A stretch of DNA of 64,000 nucleotides from Aliiroseovarius zhejiangensis (GCF_014656375.1 NZ_BNCH01000001.1:558001-622000), one strand, 5' to 3'. Shown: positions 30,225 to 38,978, counted from the first letter of the stretch. Notes: a model not told the origin generated them from the letters alone. Made by a program: numbers and translations.

Positions 30225-30449
30225 CTATGAAAATGCAAATAGTGCGGCCAGATCGCCGGGGTCATAGTCGTCAGCGCCAGCCACATAAACGCCATCCGCC
30301 CGCATTTCCGCATCATTCCCCGCATCGCCCGAAATCTGCACCGTGGCGGGGGGCGACAGGTCAACGGCACCGAGTTTCAACACGATCTCTGACCGGCCCA
30401 CATCGACCAGGTGCGGGTCTTGGTTGAAGGGTCGCAGTTTAAGTTTCAT
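30225..30449 (-). CDS. Hypothetical protein of the fibre cassette
   Basis: 74 residues starting MKLKLRPFNQDPHLVDVGRS. Beta-rich and acidic with a terminal hydrophobic AALFAFS. Not recognised. It overlaps the upstream gene by 11 bases and lies in a strictly co-oriented cassette. Confidence 0.5.
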   Translation of the reverse strand: MKLKLRPFNQDPHLVDVGRSEIVLKLGAVDLSPPATVQISGDAGNDAEMRADGVYVAGADDYDPGDLAALFAFS

Positions 30450-30768
30450 CGCGCGTGATCCCCCGCGTGACTTTGACATGGATGGTGTCGGTGTGGCGCT
30501 TGCGGCCATCGGGGCTGACCACGAACAGATCCCAAGTCAGTATCTGCCCATGTGGCCATCCCGCGACCTCTGCGGCGGGTGCCTGAACCCGGAATAGGCT
30601 AGGGTATGTGGTGACAGTCAGATCCTGCACCAATGCCGCGCCTCTGCTGTCGCGGGCCTGGCTCGTTGCTGTCCAACCGGTCAGGTCGAATGGTTGGTCA
30701 TCATCAGTGAACGCATCGAACGCATAATCGAAGGTGTCGCCTGTTTTGTGTTCAATCAGAAAGTCCAT
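30439..30768 (-). CDS. Hypothetical protein of the fibre cassette (BppU-N-like)
   Basis: 109 residues starting MDFLIEHKTGDTFDYAFDAF. A beta-sandwich pattern with FDLTGWTATSQARDSRGAAL and LTWDLFVVSPDGRKRHTDTI is like the N-terminal domain of baseplate upper protein BppU and related fibre-anchoring proteins. Start at 30768 chosen over 30777. First gene of the cassette; an 18-bp repeat lies 60 bases upstream. It may anchor the fibre proteins to the virion. Confidence 0.55.
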   Translation of the reverse strand: MDFLIEHKTGDTFDYAFDAFTDDDQPFDLTGWTATSQARDSRGAALVQDLTVTTYPSLFRVQAPAAEVAGWPHGQILTWDLFVVSPDGRKRHTDTIHVKVTRGITRDET

Positions 30769-30827
30769 GCCACCCAAGCCGAAAGAATAAACCGCGCAGT
30801 CGCATGGTCAGCGAAGGGCGTGTTTTC

Positions 30828-30844
30828 TTCCTCTGGCGGGTTCC
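30828..30844 (-). repeat. Interspersed prophage repeat, copy 5
   Basis: Plus strand TTCCTCTGGCGGGTTCC, one base shorter than the other copies. It is upstream of the fibre cassette and about 90 bases from tRNA-Leu, at the right edge of the prophage. It shares 22 bases with copy 2. Confidence 0.8.
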
Positions 30845-30859
30845 TTGCAAGAATTCGCT

Positions 30860-30880
30860 TGGGGGACCAGATGGGGGACC
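30860..30880. repeat. Direct repeat TGGGGGACC at 12-base period beside tRNA-Leu
   Basis: TGGGGGACC occurs at 30860-30868 and 30872-30880. The position between the last phage gene and the tRNA 3' end, and the 12-base period, match the CGTTTACA pair next to the second element's integrase. They may be integrase arm-type sites. Confidence 0.5.
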
Positions 30881-30934
30881 GGGGAGCGCGCGCGGCGCTA
30901 CACGCCTGTAATTAAATAGGTTAATGCTTGAATT

Positions 30935-31021
30935 TGGTGCGGGCGGTGGGACTCGAACCCACACGGGGCTACGCCCCAACAGATTTTAAGTCTGGTATGT
31001 CTACCATTCCATCACGCCCGC
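30935..31021 (-). tRNA. tRNA-Leu (UAA anticodon), probable prophage attachment site
   Basis: The minus strand reads GCGGGCG at the 5' end, pairing with CGCCCGC, with the discriminator and encoded CCA following. The anticodon arm ACTTAAAATC gives the anticodon UAA. A long variable arm (GGGGCGTAGCCCC) and the TTCGAGTCC T-loop confirm a type II leucine tRNA. The 3' end faces the prophage, as in tRNA-targeted integration. Confidence 0.95.
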
Positions 31022-31054
31022 ACCGGGTGGGGTCTGGCCCCGTCTTTCCCTAAC

Positions 31055-31073
31055 GCCTCTGGAAATCAGAGGC
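31055..31073 (-). terminator. Hairpin downstream of the Lrp-type gene
   Basis: GCCTCTGGAAATCAGAGGC is a perfect 7-bp stem with a 5-base loop, 36 bases after the stop of the Lrp-family gene. No strong T tract follows, so a terminator or mRNA-stabilising hairpin is equally possible. Confidence 0.5.
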
Positions 31074-31108
31074 AATCGGTCAGATGCGTATGCTGCGAAG
31101 CGGCCGTA

Positions 31109-31588
31109 TTACGTCAGGACCGTGGGGCTGTCATCCTTGACCGCCTGCATCACAACATGGGTCGAACTCTGCGCCAGATGCGGCAGAGTCGAGATGGCTT
31201 CGCCCAGCACCCGTCGAAAATCGCGCATGTCATGGGTGCGCACCTTCAGAAGGTAATCGAAATGCGCCGCCAGCATGTGGCATTCTTCCACTTCAGGAAT
31301 ACCGGCCACTTGCTTGTTGAACGCGCGCAAGGCGGCTTCGCGCGTGTCCGACAGTTTGACCTCGACAAAGGCGACGTGATCGCGCCCCAGACGGATTGGG
31401 TCGATGTCGGCCCGGTATCCCGTGATGACCCCTTCTGCCTCTAACCGGCGCACACGGGCTTGCGTCGGGGATTTCGACAAACCGATCCGCTGCGCCAGAT
31501 CAGTGATCGAAATGCGCCCGTCGCCCGACAGAACATCCAGAATCCTGCGGTCGAACCGATCCAGATCAACTTGTCTATCTTCCTGCAT
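31109..31588 (-). CDS. putR: Lrp/AsnC-family regulator of proline catabolism
   Basis: 159 residues. N-terminal HTH (FDRRILDVLSGDGRISITDL, then AQRIGLSKSPTQARVRRLEA) and C-terminal RAM domain (VAFVEVKLSDTREAALRAFN; GIPEVEECHMLAAHFDYLLK). It is divergent from putA with about 109 bases between, the standard putR-putA arrangement in alphaproteobacteria, where PutR activates putA in response to proline. The name is based on position and family. Confidence 0.85.
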   Translation of the reverse strand: MQEDRQVDLDRFDRRILDVLSGDGRISITDLAQRIGLSKSPTQARVRRLEAEGVITGYRADIDPIRLGRDHVAFVEVKLSDTREAALRAFNKQVAGIPEVEECHMLAAHFDYLLKVRTHDMRDFRRVLGEAISTLPHLAQSSTHVVMQAVKDDSPTVLT

Positions 31589-31697
31589 ATTACCCCCAAT
31601 ATCAGTTTTCTTGACTTCTCATCAGCTAAAATCAGGAAAAACGACTTGCCAATTCGGCATATCATAGGGGAAGTGAAAACACCATGAGGATCCGCAC

Positions 31698-34600
31698 ATG
31701 ACCGATGCTCTGCGCCAGAAGATCGACGATCTCGCCTATACCGATGAAGAAAAGCATGTCCATGAACTGGCCGAGGACGCGGGCCTGTCTGCCGAAGATC
31801 GGGCGCGGATCGCGGCCAGCGGGGCGGATCTTGTGCGTGCCATCCGGGCCTCGTCCGATCCGGGCATGATGGAGGTGTTCTTGGCCGAATACGGCCTGTC
31901 CACGGATGAAGGCATCGCGCTCATGTGTCTGGCCGAAGCCCTGCTGCGCGTGCCGGATGCCGAAACCATCGACGCGCTGATTGAAGACAAGATCGCGCCC
32001 AGCGACTGGGGCAAGCATTTGGGGCGGTCGTCGTCGTCACTGGTCAACGCCTCGACCTGGGCGCTATTGGTGACGGGCAAGGTGCTGGACGAACGCGAAC
32101 CGGGCATCGCGGGCGCGCTGCGGGGTGCCGTCAAACGTCTGGGTGAACCGGTGATCCGCACCGCCGTGGGGCGCGCGATGAAGGAAATGGGCAACCAGTT
32201 CGTGCTGGGCGAAACCATTGCCGCCGCGATGAAGCGCGGATCGAAGATGGAAGCAAAAGGCTTCACCTATTCCTATGACATGCTGGGCGAAGCGGCACTG
32301 ACCGATGACGATGCGCGCCGCTATCAGATGGCCTATGCCAAGGCGATTTCAGAGATTGCCAGTGCCTGTACGTCAAAGGACATCCGCGCCAATCCGGGCA
32401 TCTCGGTCAAGCTGTCGGCGCTGTTTCCCCGTTACGAACGCGCCCAGCGCGAACGGGTGATGGCGACGCTTGTGCCGCGCGTGTCGGCCCTTGCCCACTT
32501 GGCGAAATCAGCCGGAATGGGCTTCAACATCGACGCTGAAGAGGCGGACCGCCTGCAAATCTCGCTGGATGTGATCGAAGCCGTATTGTCCGACAAGTCG
32601 CTGGCCGGTTGGGATGGGTTCGGCGTGGTGGTGCAAGCCTATGGCCACCGTGCCGGGACTGTCATTGACTGGCTGCACGCCGTGGCCGAACGGCTGGATC
32701 GCAAGATCATGGTGCGGTTGGTAAAAGGCGCCTATTGGGACACCGAAATCAAGCGCGCGCAGGTCGAAGGTCTGGACGCGTTTCCGGTGTTCACGCGCAA
32801 GGTGGCAACGGATGTCAGCTACATCGCCAATGCGCGCAAATTGCTGTCGCTCACCGACCGGATCTATCCGCAATTTGCCACACACAACGCGCACACGGCG
32901 GCGGCCATTCTGGACATCGCCAGATCCTCGGGCGTGGATGCGCGTGGCTATGAGTTCCAGCGTCTGCACGGCATGGGCGAGCGGCTGCATCAGATCATCA
33001 TGGACGAGAACGGCACCCGCTGCCGGATCTATGCCCCGGTGGGTGCGCATCGCGACCTTCTGGCCTATCTGGTGCGGCGACTGTTGGAGAACGGGGCCAA
33101 CAGCTCTTTCGTCAATCAGATCGTCGATGAAAGCGTCACCCCCGAAGAGGTCGCCGCGTGTCCCTTCGCGGCACTCGACCACCCTGCGCCGCATGTACCC
33201 ACCGGATATGAGATCTATGAAGACCGCAAAAATTCCAAAGGGCTGGACCTGACCTATGAACCGCATCTGGATCAGATCGACGCCGCCCGCGACCCCTACG
33301 CGGACACACAGTTCACCGCAGAACCCCTGATTGCGGGCACGCAAAAAGGCGGCAAACTTGTCACCGTCACCAATCCTGCAAACGGGAAAGAGGTGGGACA
33401 GATCACCTGGGCCAGCGCCGAGGACGTTCAAACCGCACTTGGGTCAGCGACACGCTGGGATGCCGCACCCGAGACACGCGCCGAGGTTCTGAACCGGGCA
33501 GCGGATCTTTACGAAGACAACCTTGGAGTGTTCTTCGCCCTGCTCGCGCGCGAGGCCGGTAAGACCCTGCCCGACTGCATGGGAGAACTGCGCGAAGCCG
33601 TTGATTTCCTGCGCTACTATGCCACTCGCATTCCTTACCTGACACGCGACGCACGCGGACTGTTCACCTGCATTTCGCCTTGGAACTTCCCGCTGGCGAT
33701 CTTCACCGGCCAGATTGCCGGGGCCCTGGCCGCTGGAAACGGCGTGTTGGCCAAACCCGCCGAACAGACCGGAATCATCGCGTATGAGGCGGTGAAACTT
33801 CTGCACCAAGCGGGCGTGCCGCGCGAGGTGTTGCAGCTTTTGCCCGGCGATGGGGCGACGGTCGGTGCCGCGCTCACGTCAGATGCGCGCATCGACGGGG
33901 TCGCCTTTACCGGGTCGACCGAAACCGCTCAGATCATCCACCGTGCCATGGCGGATCACCTGTCGCCTGCCGCGCCACTGATCGCCGAAACCGGTGGCCT
34001 GAACGCGATGATCGTCGACAGCACCGCCCTGCCCGAACAGGCGGTGCGCGACATCGTGGCCTCCAGCTTCCAGTCGGCCGGGCAGCGCTGCTCGGCGCTG
34101 CGCTGTCTTTACGTGCAGGACGACATCGCTGACAGCCTGTCCGAGATGCTCGTCGGTGCGATGGACGAACTGACCCCGGCGGATCCGTGGCACCTGTCGA
34201 CCGATCTTGGTCCGGTCATTGATGAGGAAGCGTATCAGGGCATTCGCACCTATATCGACGCAGCCCACGCCGATCAGCGGGTCGTGCACGCGCTGCAGGC
34301 GCCCGAGGCCGGCCATTTCATTCCGCCCACCCTGATCCGTGTCGAAGGCATTCACGAGATGGAACGCGAAATCTTCGGTCCGGTTCTGCATATTGCACGT
34401 TACAAGGCGGAAAATCTTGATGCGGTTATCAATGCGATCAACGCCACGGGATACGGGCTGACCTTTGGCCTGCACACAAGGATCGACGACCGCGTTCAGC
34501 ACGTGGTCGATCGCATCCATGCAGGCAACGCCTATGTCAACCGCAACCAGATCGGGGCAATCGTCGGCTCGCAGCCCTTCGGGGGCGAAGGGTTGTCAGG

Positions 34601-35156
34601 GACCGGCCCCAAGGCGGGTGGCCCGGCTTACATGGACCGGTTCTGCAGCGCCGATCCCGCCCCGGTCACCGCCGAGCCATCGGGCGAGCAGACCAAAGCC
34701 AGCTCGGCGCTGGCACAAGCCATTGCCGCCGCTGCGCGCGAGGCAACGCTGGCCTCAAGCCGTCTGCCGGGGCCGACCGGTGAGTTGAACCAACTGTCCA
34801 CCCATCCCCGGGCGCCGTTCCTGTGCCTTGGCCCCGGACGTGCCGTGGCCGAACGACAGAAGGCGGATGTGGAGCGTCACGGCGGCGTGGCCGTTCTGGC
34901 CCCGGATCTGGACGCAACCGCCCTGACCACCATCGACGGGATCGGTGGGGCAGTTTACTGGGGGCCTGAAGCGGACGCAAAGGCGCGGGTTCAGGCGCTC
35001 GCGTCCCGCAGCGGAGCGATCCTGTCTCTGATCACCGGCGCGGTGACAGCCGAGGTCGTGACCCATGAGCGACATCTGTGTGTGGACACCACGGCCTCGG
35101 GCGGGAATGCCGAGCTTTTGATGCTGTCTCAGCCGCCCGACCTGGCCGCAGAGTAG
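31698..35156 (+). CDS. putA: Bifunctional proline dehydrogenase / L-glutamate-gamma-semialdehyde dehydrogenase
   Basis: 1152 residues, a full-length PutA without the N-terminal RHH DNA-binding domain of enteric PutA. The proline dehydrogenase barrel spans about 150-480 (ISVKLSALFPRYERAQRERV; MVRLVKGAYWDTEIKRAQVE; YEFQRLHGMG). The aldehyde dehydrogenase domain spans about 530-1010, with the catalytic Cys in AGQRCSALRCLYVQ (about residue 800). A C-terminal domain follows. It oxidises proline to glutamate using FAD and NAD, on the inner membrane. The start follows an AAAACACCATGAGGATC region; expression is probably under PutR. Confidence 0.97.
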   Translation: MTDALRQKIDDLAYTDEEKHVHELAEDAGLSAEDRARIAASGADLVRAIRASSDPGMMEVFLAEYGLSTDEGIALMCLAEALLRVPDAETIDALIEDKIAPSDWGKHLGRSSSSLVNASTWALLVTGKVLDEREPGIAGALRGAVKRLGEPVIRTAVGRAMKEMGNQFVLGETIAAAMKRGSKMEAKGFTYSYDMLGEAALTDDDARRYQMAYAKAISEIASACTSKDIRANPGISVKLSALFPRYERAQRERVMATLVPRVSALAHLAKSAGMGFNIDAEEADRLQISLDVIEAVLSDKSLAGWDGFGVVVQAYGHRAGTVIDWLHAVAERLDRKIMVRLVKGAYWDTEIKRAQVEGLDAFPVFTRKVATDVSYIANARKLLSLTDRIYPQFATHNAHTAAAILDIARSSGVDARGYEFQRLHGMGERLHQIIMDENGTRCRIYAPVGAHRDLLAYLVRRLLENGANSSFVNQIVDESVTPEEVAACPFAALDHPAPHVPTGYEIYEDRKNSKGLDLTYEPHLDQIDAARDPYADTQFTAEPLIAGTQKGGKLVTVTNPANGKEVGQITWASAEDVQTALGSATRWDAAPETRAEVLNRAADLYEDNLGVFFALLAREAGKTLPDCMGELREAVDFLRYYATRIPYLTRDARGLFTCISPWNFPLAIFTGQIAGALAAGNGVLAKPAEQTGIIAYEAVKLLHQAGVPREVLQLLPGDGATVGAALTSDARIDGVAFTGSTETAQIIHRAMADHLSPAAPLIAETGGLNAMIVDSTALPEQAVRDIVASSFQSAGQRCSALRCLYVQDDIADSLSEMLVGAMDELTPADPWHLSTDLGPVIDEEAYQGIRTYIDAAHADQRVVHALQAPEAGHFIPPTLIRVEGIHEMEREIFGPVLHIARYKAENLDAVINAINATGYGLTFGLHTRIDDRVQHVVDRIHAGNAYVNRNQIGAIVGSQPFGGEGLSGTGPKAGGPAYMDRFCSADPAPVTAEPSGEQTKASSALAQAIAAAAREATLASSRLPGPTGELNQLSTHPRAPFLCLGPGRAVAERQKADVERHGGVAVLAPDLDATALTTIDGIGGAVYWGPEADAKARVQALASRSGAILSLITGAVTAEVVTHERHLCVDTTASGGNAELLMLSQPPDLAAE

Positions 35157-35200
35157 ATCAGCCGCTTGACCCGGTGGACGCCATCGGGTCAAGTCCCTCC

Positions 35201-35950
35201 ATGTTTCCGATCCGCGATCACAACCCCTCTGAACGCACGCCCTTCGTGACCTATGGGCTGATCGCGGCAAATCTGATCGTCTTTCTGGTGATGCTGCCCT
35301 TTTACGGCAACGAGGCGGACTCCGGTTGGGTGTTCCAGACATATGGGCTGATCCCGCTGCGCTTGATCAGCGGCGACGGGTTTGAAACCATCCTGACCTC
35401 CATGTTCCTGCATGGCGGCTTCCTGCATTTCGCGGGCAACATGCTGTTTCTGTACATCTTCGGCGACAATCTGGAGGACGTGCTTGGCCATGTCAGATTC
35501 GCCCTGTTCTATTTTGTTTCGGGGCTGGGGGCAGCGTTGCTTCAGGTGGCCGCAGATGTCACGAGCATGGTTCCGATGGTGGGTGCATCGGGCGCAATTG
35601 CGGGAGTCATGGGCGGATATCTTCTGCTGTTTCCACGGGCGCGGGTCGATGTCCTGTTCATCTTCGTTGTGATCTTCAGGGTGTTTCCCTTCCCGGCATG
35701 GCTGATGCTGCTCATCTGGTTCGGATTGCAGGTCGTGAATGGCGCGTTGAACTGGTCGCAAATGGGCGGCGGTGTCGCCTATTGGGCTCATGCTGGCGGG
35801 TTCATCGCCGGTTTCCTGTTCGTCTTGCCGATCTGGAGAGGACTGGGTGGCACGGCCTTTTGGGCCCGTACAGAAGGCCACCCCGACAAGCCAGCGGCAG
35901 AATACAAATTGGTCAACAGCAACATCCCGGCGATCCGGCGGCGGAAATAG
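35201..35950 (+). CDS. Rhomboid family intramembrane serine protease
   Basis: 249 residues starting MFPIRDHNPSERTPFVTYGL. Six or so membrane helices; HGGFLHFAGNMLFLYIFGDN (loop L1 and helix 2), the catalytic Ser motif GASGAIAGVMGGYLLL (about residue 130), and the catalytic His in YWAHAGGFIAGF (about 197). It cleaves transmembrane substrates; the substrate is unknown. 44 bases after putA on the same strand. The ribosome-binding site is weak. Confidence 0.88.
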   Translation: MFPIRDHNPSERTPFVTYGLIAANLIVFLVMLPFYGNEADSGWVFQTYGLIPLRLISGDGFETILTSMFLHGGFLHFAGNMLFLYIFGDNLEDVLGHVRFALFYFVSGLGAALLQVAADVTSMVPMVGASGAIAGVMGGYLLLFPRARVDVLFIFVVIFRVFPFPAWLMLLIWFGLQVVNGALNWSQMGGGVAYWAHAGGFIAGFLFVLPIWRGLGGTAFWARTEGHPDKPAAEYKLVNSNIPAIRRRK

Positions 35951-35971
35951 ACCATCCCCGGACGGTGGGGA

Positions 35972-36175
35972 TTATCCCCCGCCGACGGTCATCACCGAAA
36001 TATGCGTGCTGATCTTGCTTGCCAGACCCGGCACGCTGCCCGTCACCGTGAAGGCCGCAGCAATCCCCAACATGACGATAGAAGCTGTCAAAACGACCCA
36101 ATCGACCGTGACTGCACCGTCTTCGTCTGCGATCAGCCCTGAAATACGGGCGGCAATATTGTTCAACTGTTCCAT
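35972..36175 (-). CDS. Flp/Fap-type pilin-like protein
   Basis: 67 residues starting MEQLNNIAARISGLIADEDG. The DEDGAVTVDWVVLTASIVML motif (Gly at the prepilin cleavage site followed by a hydrophobic helix with Val and Asp at +5-like positions) is that of the short Flp-type pilins. It stands alone, without tad secretion genes nearby, and ends in VGGG. A longer TTG start at 36196 exists but adds no recognised sequence. Confidence 0.6.
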   Translation of the reverse strand: MEQLNNIAARISGLIADEDGAVTVDWVVLTASIVMLGIAAAFTVTGSVPGLASKISTHISVMTVGGG

Positions 36176-36245
36176 GATGTCTGTTTTGCCAAACAATCAG
36201 GCAGCAATATGGCCCTGTCAGGGTATTTTGCGGCGCAGCCGAAAA

Positions 36246-37034
36246 TCAGTTGTCGCGCACAAGTCCAGCAAATTTTTCGAAAATCGCCTCGTTCGCGGCG
36301 ATCACCTCGCCCTGTTCAAGAATCGACCCTTCCGGATCGATCGGCGCGACAAAGCCACCAGCCTCGCGCACGATGACCAGCCCGGCTGCCACATCCCAGG
36401 CGTGCAGGCGGCGTTCCCAGAACCCGTCATATCGGCCCGCCGCCACATAGGCCAGATCCAGCGCCGCCGATCCGAAGCGGCGCACACCCGAACAGCTTGG
36501 CAGAATCCGCGCCAGATCTTGCAGCGTATCCGGCAGATCGGCGCGTCCCGCGAACGGCAAGCCGGTCGCAAACAGGCTTTCGATTAGACGCGACCGGCCT
36601 GAGACGCGCAGGCGGCTTTGGTTCAGCCACGCGCCTTCGCCCTTTTCGGCCGAGAACATCTCGTCCTTAGCGGCGTCATAGATCACGCCCGCAACGATTT
36701 CGCCCTTGTGTTCCAGCGCGATCGAGATGGCCCAGTGCGCAAGCCCATGCAAAAAGTTCGTGGTGCCATCCAGCGGGTCGACAATCCAGCGGCGGGTGGG
36801 ATCCTTGCCGTCGACGGCGTCGCTTTCCTCGGCCAGCCAGCCATAGTTGGGGCGCGCCTCCATCAGGACATCGCGGATGATCTGCTCGGCGGCGGTGTCG
36901 GCCTTCGATACGAAATCGCCCGCGCCCTTCATCGACACTTGCAGGTTTTCCACCTCGCGGAAGTCTTTCACAAGGCTGCGGCCCGCCATCCGGGCGGCCT
37001 TGATCATCACGTTCAGATTTGCACTGCCTTCCAT
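36246..37034 (-). CDS. suhB: Inositol-1-monophosphatase family protein (SuhB-like)
   Basis: 262 residues, usual for the family. Metal-binding motifs: GWLAEESD (about 67-74), WIVDPLDGTTNF (about 84-95), and WDVAAGLVIVREAGG near the C-terminus. It hydrolyses inositol phosphates or related sugar phosphates in the cytosol; SuhB homologues also act in rRNA antitermination. The exact substrate cannot be told from sequence. Confidence 0.9.
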   Translation of the reverse strand: MEGSANLNVMIKAARMAGRSLVKDFREVENLQVSMKGAGDFVSKADTAAEQIIRDVLMEARPNYGWLAEESDAVDGKDPTRRWIVDPLDGTTNFLHGLAHWAISIALEHKGEIVAGVIYDAAKDEMFSAEKGEGAWLNQSRLRVSGRSRLIESLFATGLPFAGRADLPDTLQDLARILPSCSGVRRFGSAALDLAYVAAGRYDGFWERRLHAWDVAAGLVIVREAGGFVAPIDPEGSILEQGEVIAANEAIFEKFAGLVRDN

Positions 37035-37106
37035 CGGGGCGCTCCTATCTTCTCAGACGGCGCGTATACGCCGCGATGCCTTGTTTGCCAAGCCCGTTTC
37101 CCGGTT

Positions 37107-38012
37107 TCATGCGCGTTGCAGCTTGACCGGCTCGGACCGGCACAACCGGATCATATGGGCGACATAGGGCACGATGGCATCTTCGTCGCGGGTGGCGGCA
37201 AACATGCGCTTAGCCAACCCCTTTTCCGTCAGGGGCCGCGTGATGTAATCGGGGTTCCCATCCACCTTGCGCAACACCCAGTCCGGCATGACGGCCACCC
37301 CGCGCCCGGCGGCGACCAGCATCAGGATCACCTCGGTCATCTCAACCTGACGAACGGCGCGCGGTTCAACACGCGCAGGCGTTAAAAGCCCGGAAAACAC
37401 ATCCGTTTTCGACCGATCGACCGGATAGGTCAGCAACATCTCCTGTTCGAAATCCTCGGCTTCGATAAAATCCTGTTGCGCCAGCCGGTGCCCTGCGGCG
37501 GCGACAAAACGGGGCTCATAGTCGAAGAGCGGCGAAAAGGTGATGCCCGGCAGAGCAATTGGGTCGGAGGAAATGACGAAATCGACCTCTTCCCGCCGAA
37601 GTGCCTCGAGCGCGTCAAAGGCAAGCCGTTGGCGAATGTCCAGATCGACCTCGGGCCAGGCATGACGCAGCTTGTCGAGCACGGGAAACAGCCAGTCAAA
37701 ACAGGCGTGGCATTCGATGGCGATGTGCAAGCGGCCCGACCGGCCGGATTTCAGCGCCCTGAACTCTTCTTCAACGCGGGACACTTCCGGCAGGATATGT
37801 TCGGCAAGGCGCAAGAGCTTCAATCCCGCCGGGCTGAGCCGCATCGGCTTGGTGCGGCGGTGAAACAGCTCCATCCCCACCTGATCCTCAAGCCCCTTGA
37901 TCTGATGGCTCAGCGCCGATTGGGTGATGTGCAGAATGTCCGCAGCGCGTGCCAGGCTGCCCGCCTGATGCACTGCGCGGATGGTGCGCAGATGACGAAA
38001 TTCCAAATACAT
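37107..38012 (-). CDS. metR: LysR-type regulator MetR
   Basis: 301 residues. N-terminal LysR HTH (FRHLRTIRAVHQAGSLARAA, then HITQSALSHQIKGLEDQVGM) typical of MetR, and a periplasmic-binding-type effector domain. It is divergent from metF, the classical MetR target, with a shared promoter region of 99 bases. MetR uses homocysteine as co-effector. The assignment combines sequence pattern and context. Confidence 0.88.
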   Translation of the reverse strand: MYLEFRHLRTIRAVHQAGSLARAADILHITQSALSHQIKGLEDQVGMELFHRRTKPMRLSPAGLKLLRLAEHILPEVSRVEEEFRALKSGRSGRLHIAIECHACFDWLFPVLDKLRHAWPEVDLDIRQRLAFDALEALRREEVDFVISSDPIALPGITFSPLFDYEPRFVAAAGHRLAQQDFIEAEDFEQEMLLTYPVDRSKTDVFSGLLTPARVEPRAVRQVEMTEVILMLVAAGRGVAVMPDWVLRKVDGNPDYITRPLTEKGLAKRMFAATRDEDAIVPYVAHMIRLCRSEPVKLQRA

Positions 38013-38031
38013 GCACGAAACTCATGATGAA

Positions 38032-38057
38032 TGTGAGAATTATGAATTTGTCTCACA
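38032..38057. promoter_or_regulatory. Inverted repeat in the metR-metF intergenic region
   Basis: TGTGAGA (38032-38038) and TCTCACA (38051-38057) form a perfect 7-base dyad with a 12-base spacer between the divergent genes. It is a candidate MetR (or SAM-responsive) operator. Its half-sites differ from the enteric MetR consensus TGAANNNNNTTCA, so binding is unproven. Confidence 0.5.
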
Positions 38058-38111
38058 AATGAAATCCGGGCACAAGAGGGGCCACACGACCTTCCCACCG
38101 CCGAGGATGCC

Positions 38112-38978
38112 ATGACCACGCCCAACATCTCGTTCGAGTTCTTTCCGCCACAATCGCTGGATGCATCTTTCCGTCTTTGGGAAACCGTGCGCGAACTTGC
38201 ACCGCTGGATCCCAGCTTTGTCTCGGTGACCTATGGTGCGGGCGGCACCACGCGCGAGTTGACCCACGACGCGGTCCAGACCATCCACAAGCACTACGAC
38301 CTGAACGTCGCCGCACACCTGACCTGCGTGGACGCCACACGGGATGAAACCCTGTCCATTGCCAAGGAATATGCAAAAGCCGGTGTCACCGAGATCGTCG
38401 CCTTGCGGGGTGATCCGCCCAAGGGCAGCACCGGGTTTGTGCCACATGCGGACGGCTTTTCTTCATCGGTCGAACTGATCGAAGCCCTTGCAGATACGGG
38501 TGATTTTCATATCCGCGTCGGCGCCTATCCCGATCCGCACCCCGAAAGCGCCGATCTGGACGCCAATGTCGCCTGGCTGAAGCGCAAGGTGGATGCGGGT
38601 GCGAACTCGGCGATCACCCAGTTTTTCTTCGAGGACGACACTTATTTCCGTTTCCGCGACAAATGCGAAAAAGCCGGGATCGACATCCCGATCATTCCCG
38701 GCATCCTGCCGATTGAGAACTGGACCGGCGTGCGCAAGTTCGCCGAACGTTGCGGGGCGCATATTCCAAGCTGGCTGGATGATGCCTTCGCCAAGGCCGC
38801 ACGTGACGGGCGCGAAGATCTGTTGTCCACCGCACTGTGCACCGAGCTGTGTTCCGACCTGATCGACGGCGGGGTCCAGGACCTGCATTTCTATACGCTG
38901 AACAAGCCGGCCCTGACCCGCGAAGTGGCACGCGCCTTGGGGCTCACGCCCAGCGTGAAATTGCAGGACGTCGCATGA
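38112..38978 (+). CDS. metF: 5,10-Methylenetetrahydrofolate reductase
   Basis: 288 residues, the normal bacterial MetF length. Motifs: NISFEFFPPQ at the start, SVTYGAGGTTRELT (about 38-51), EIVALRGDPPKG, NSAITQFFFEDDTYFRF, and IPIIPGILPIENWTGV. It reduces methylene-THF to methyl-THF for methionine synthesis, using FAD and NADH. The ATG follows GAGGATGCC. Probable MetR target. Confidence 0.96.
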   Translation: MTTPNISFEFFPPQSLDASFRLWETVRELAPLDPSFVSVTYGAGGTTRELTHDAVQTIHKHYDLNVAAHLTCVDATRDETLSIAKEYAKAGVTEIVALRGDPPKGSTGFVPHADGFSSSVELIEALADTGDFHIRVGAYPDPHPESADLDANVAWLKRKVDAGANSAITQFFFEDDTYFRFRDKCEKAGIDIPIIPGILPIENWTGVRKFAERCGAHIPSWLDDAFAKAARDGREDLLSTALCTELCSDLIDGGVQDLHFYTLNKPALTREVARALGLTPSVKLQDVA

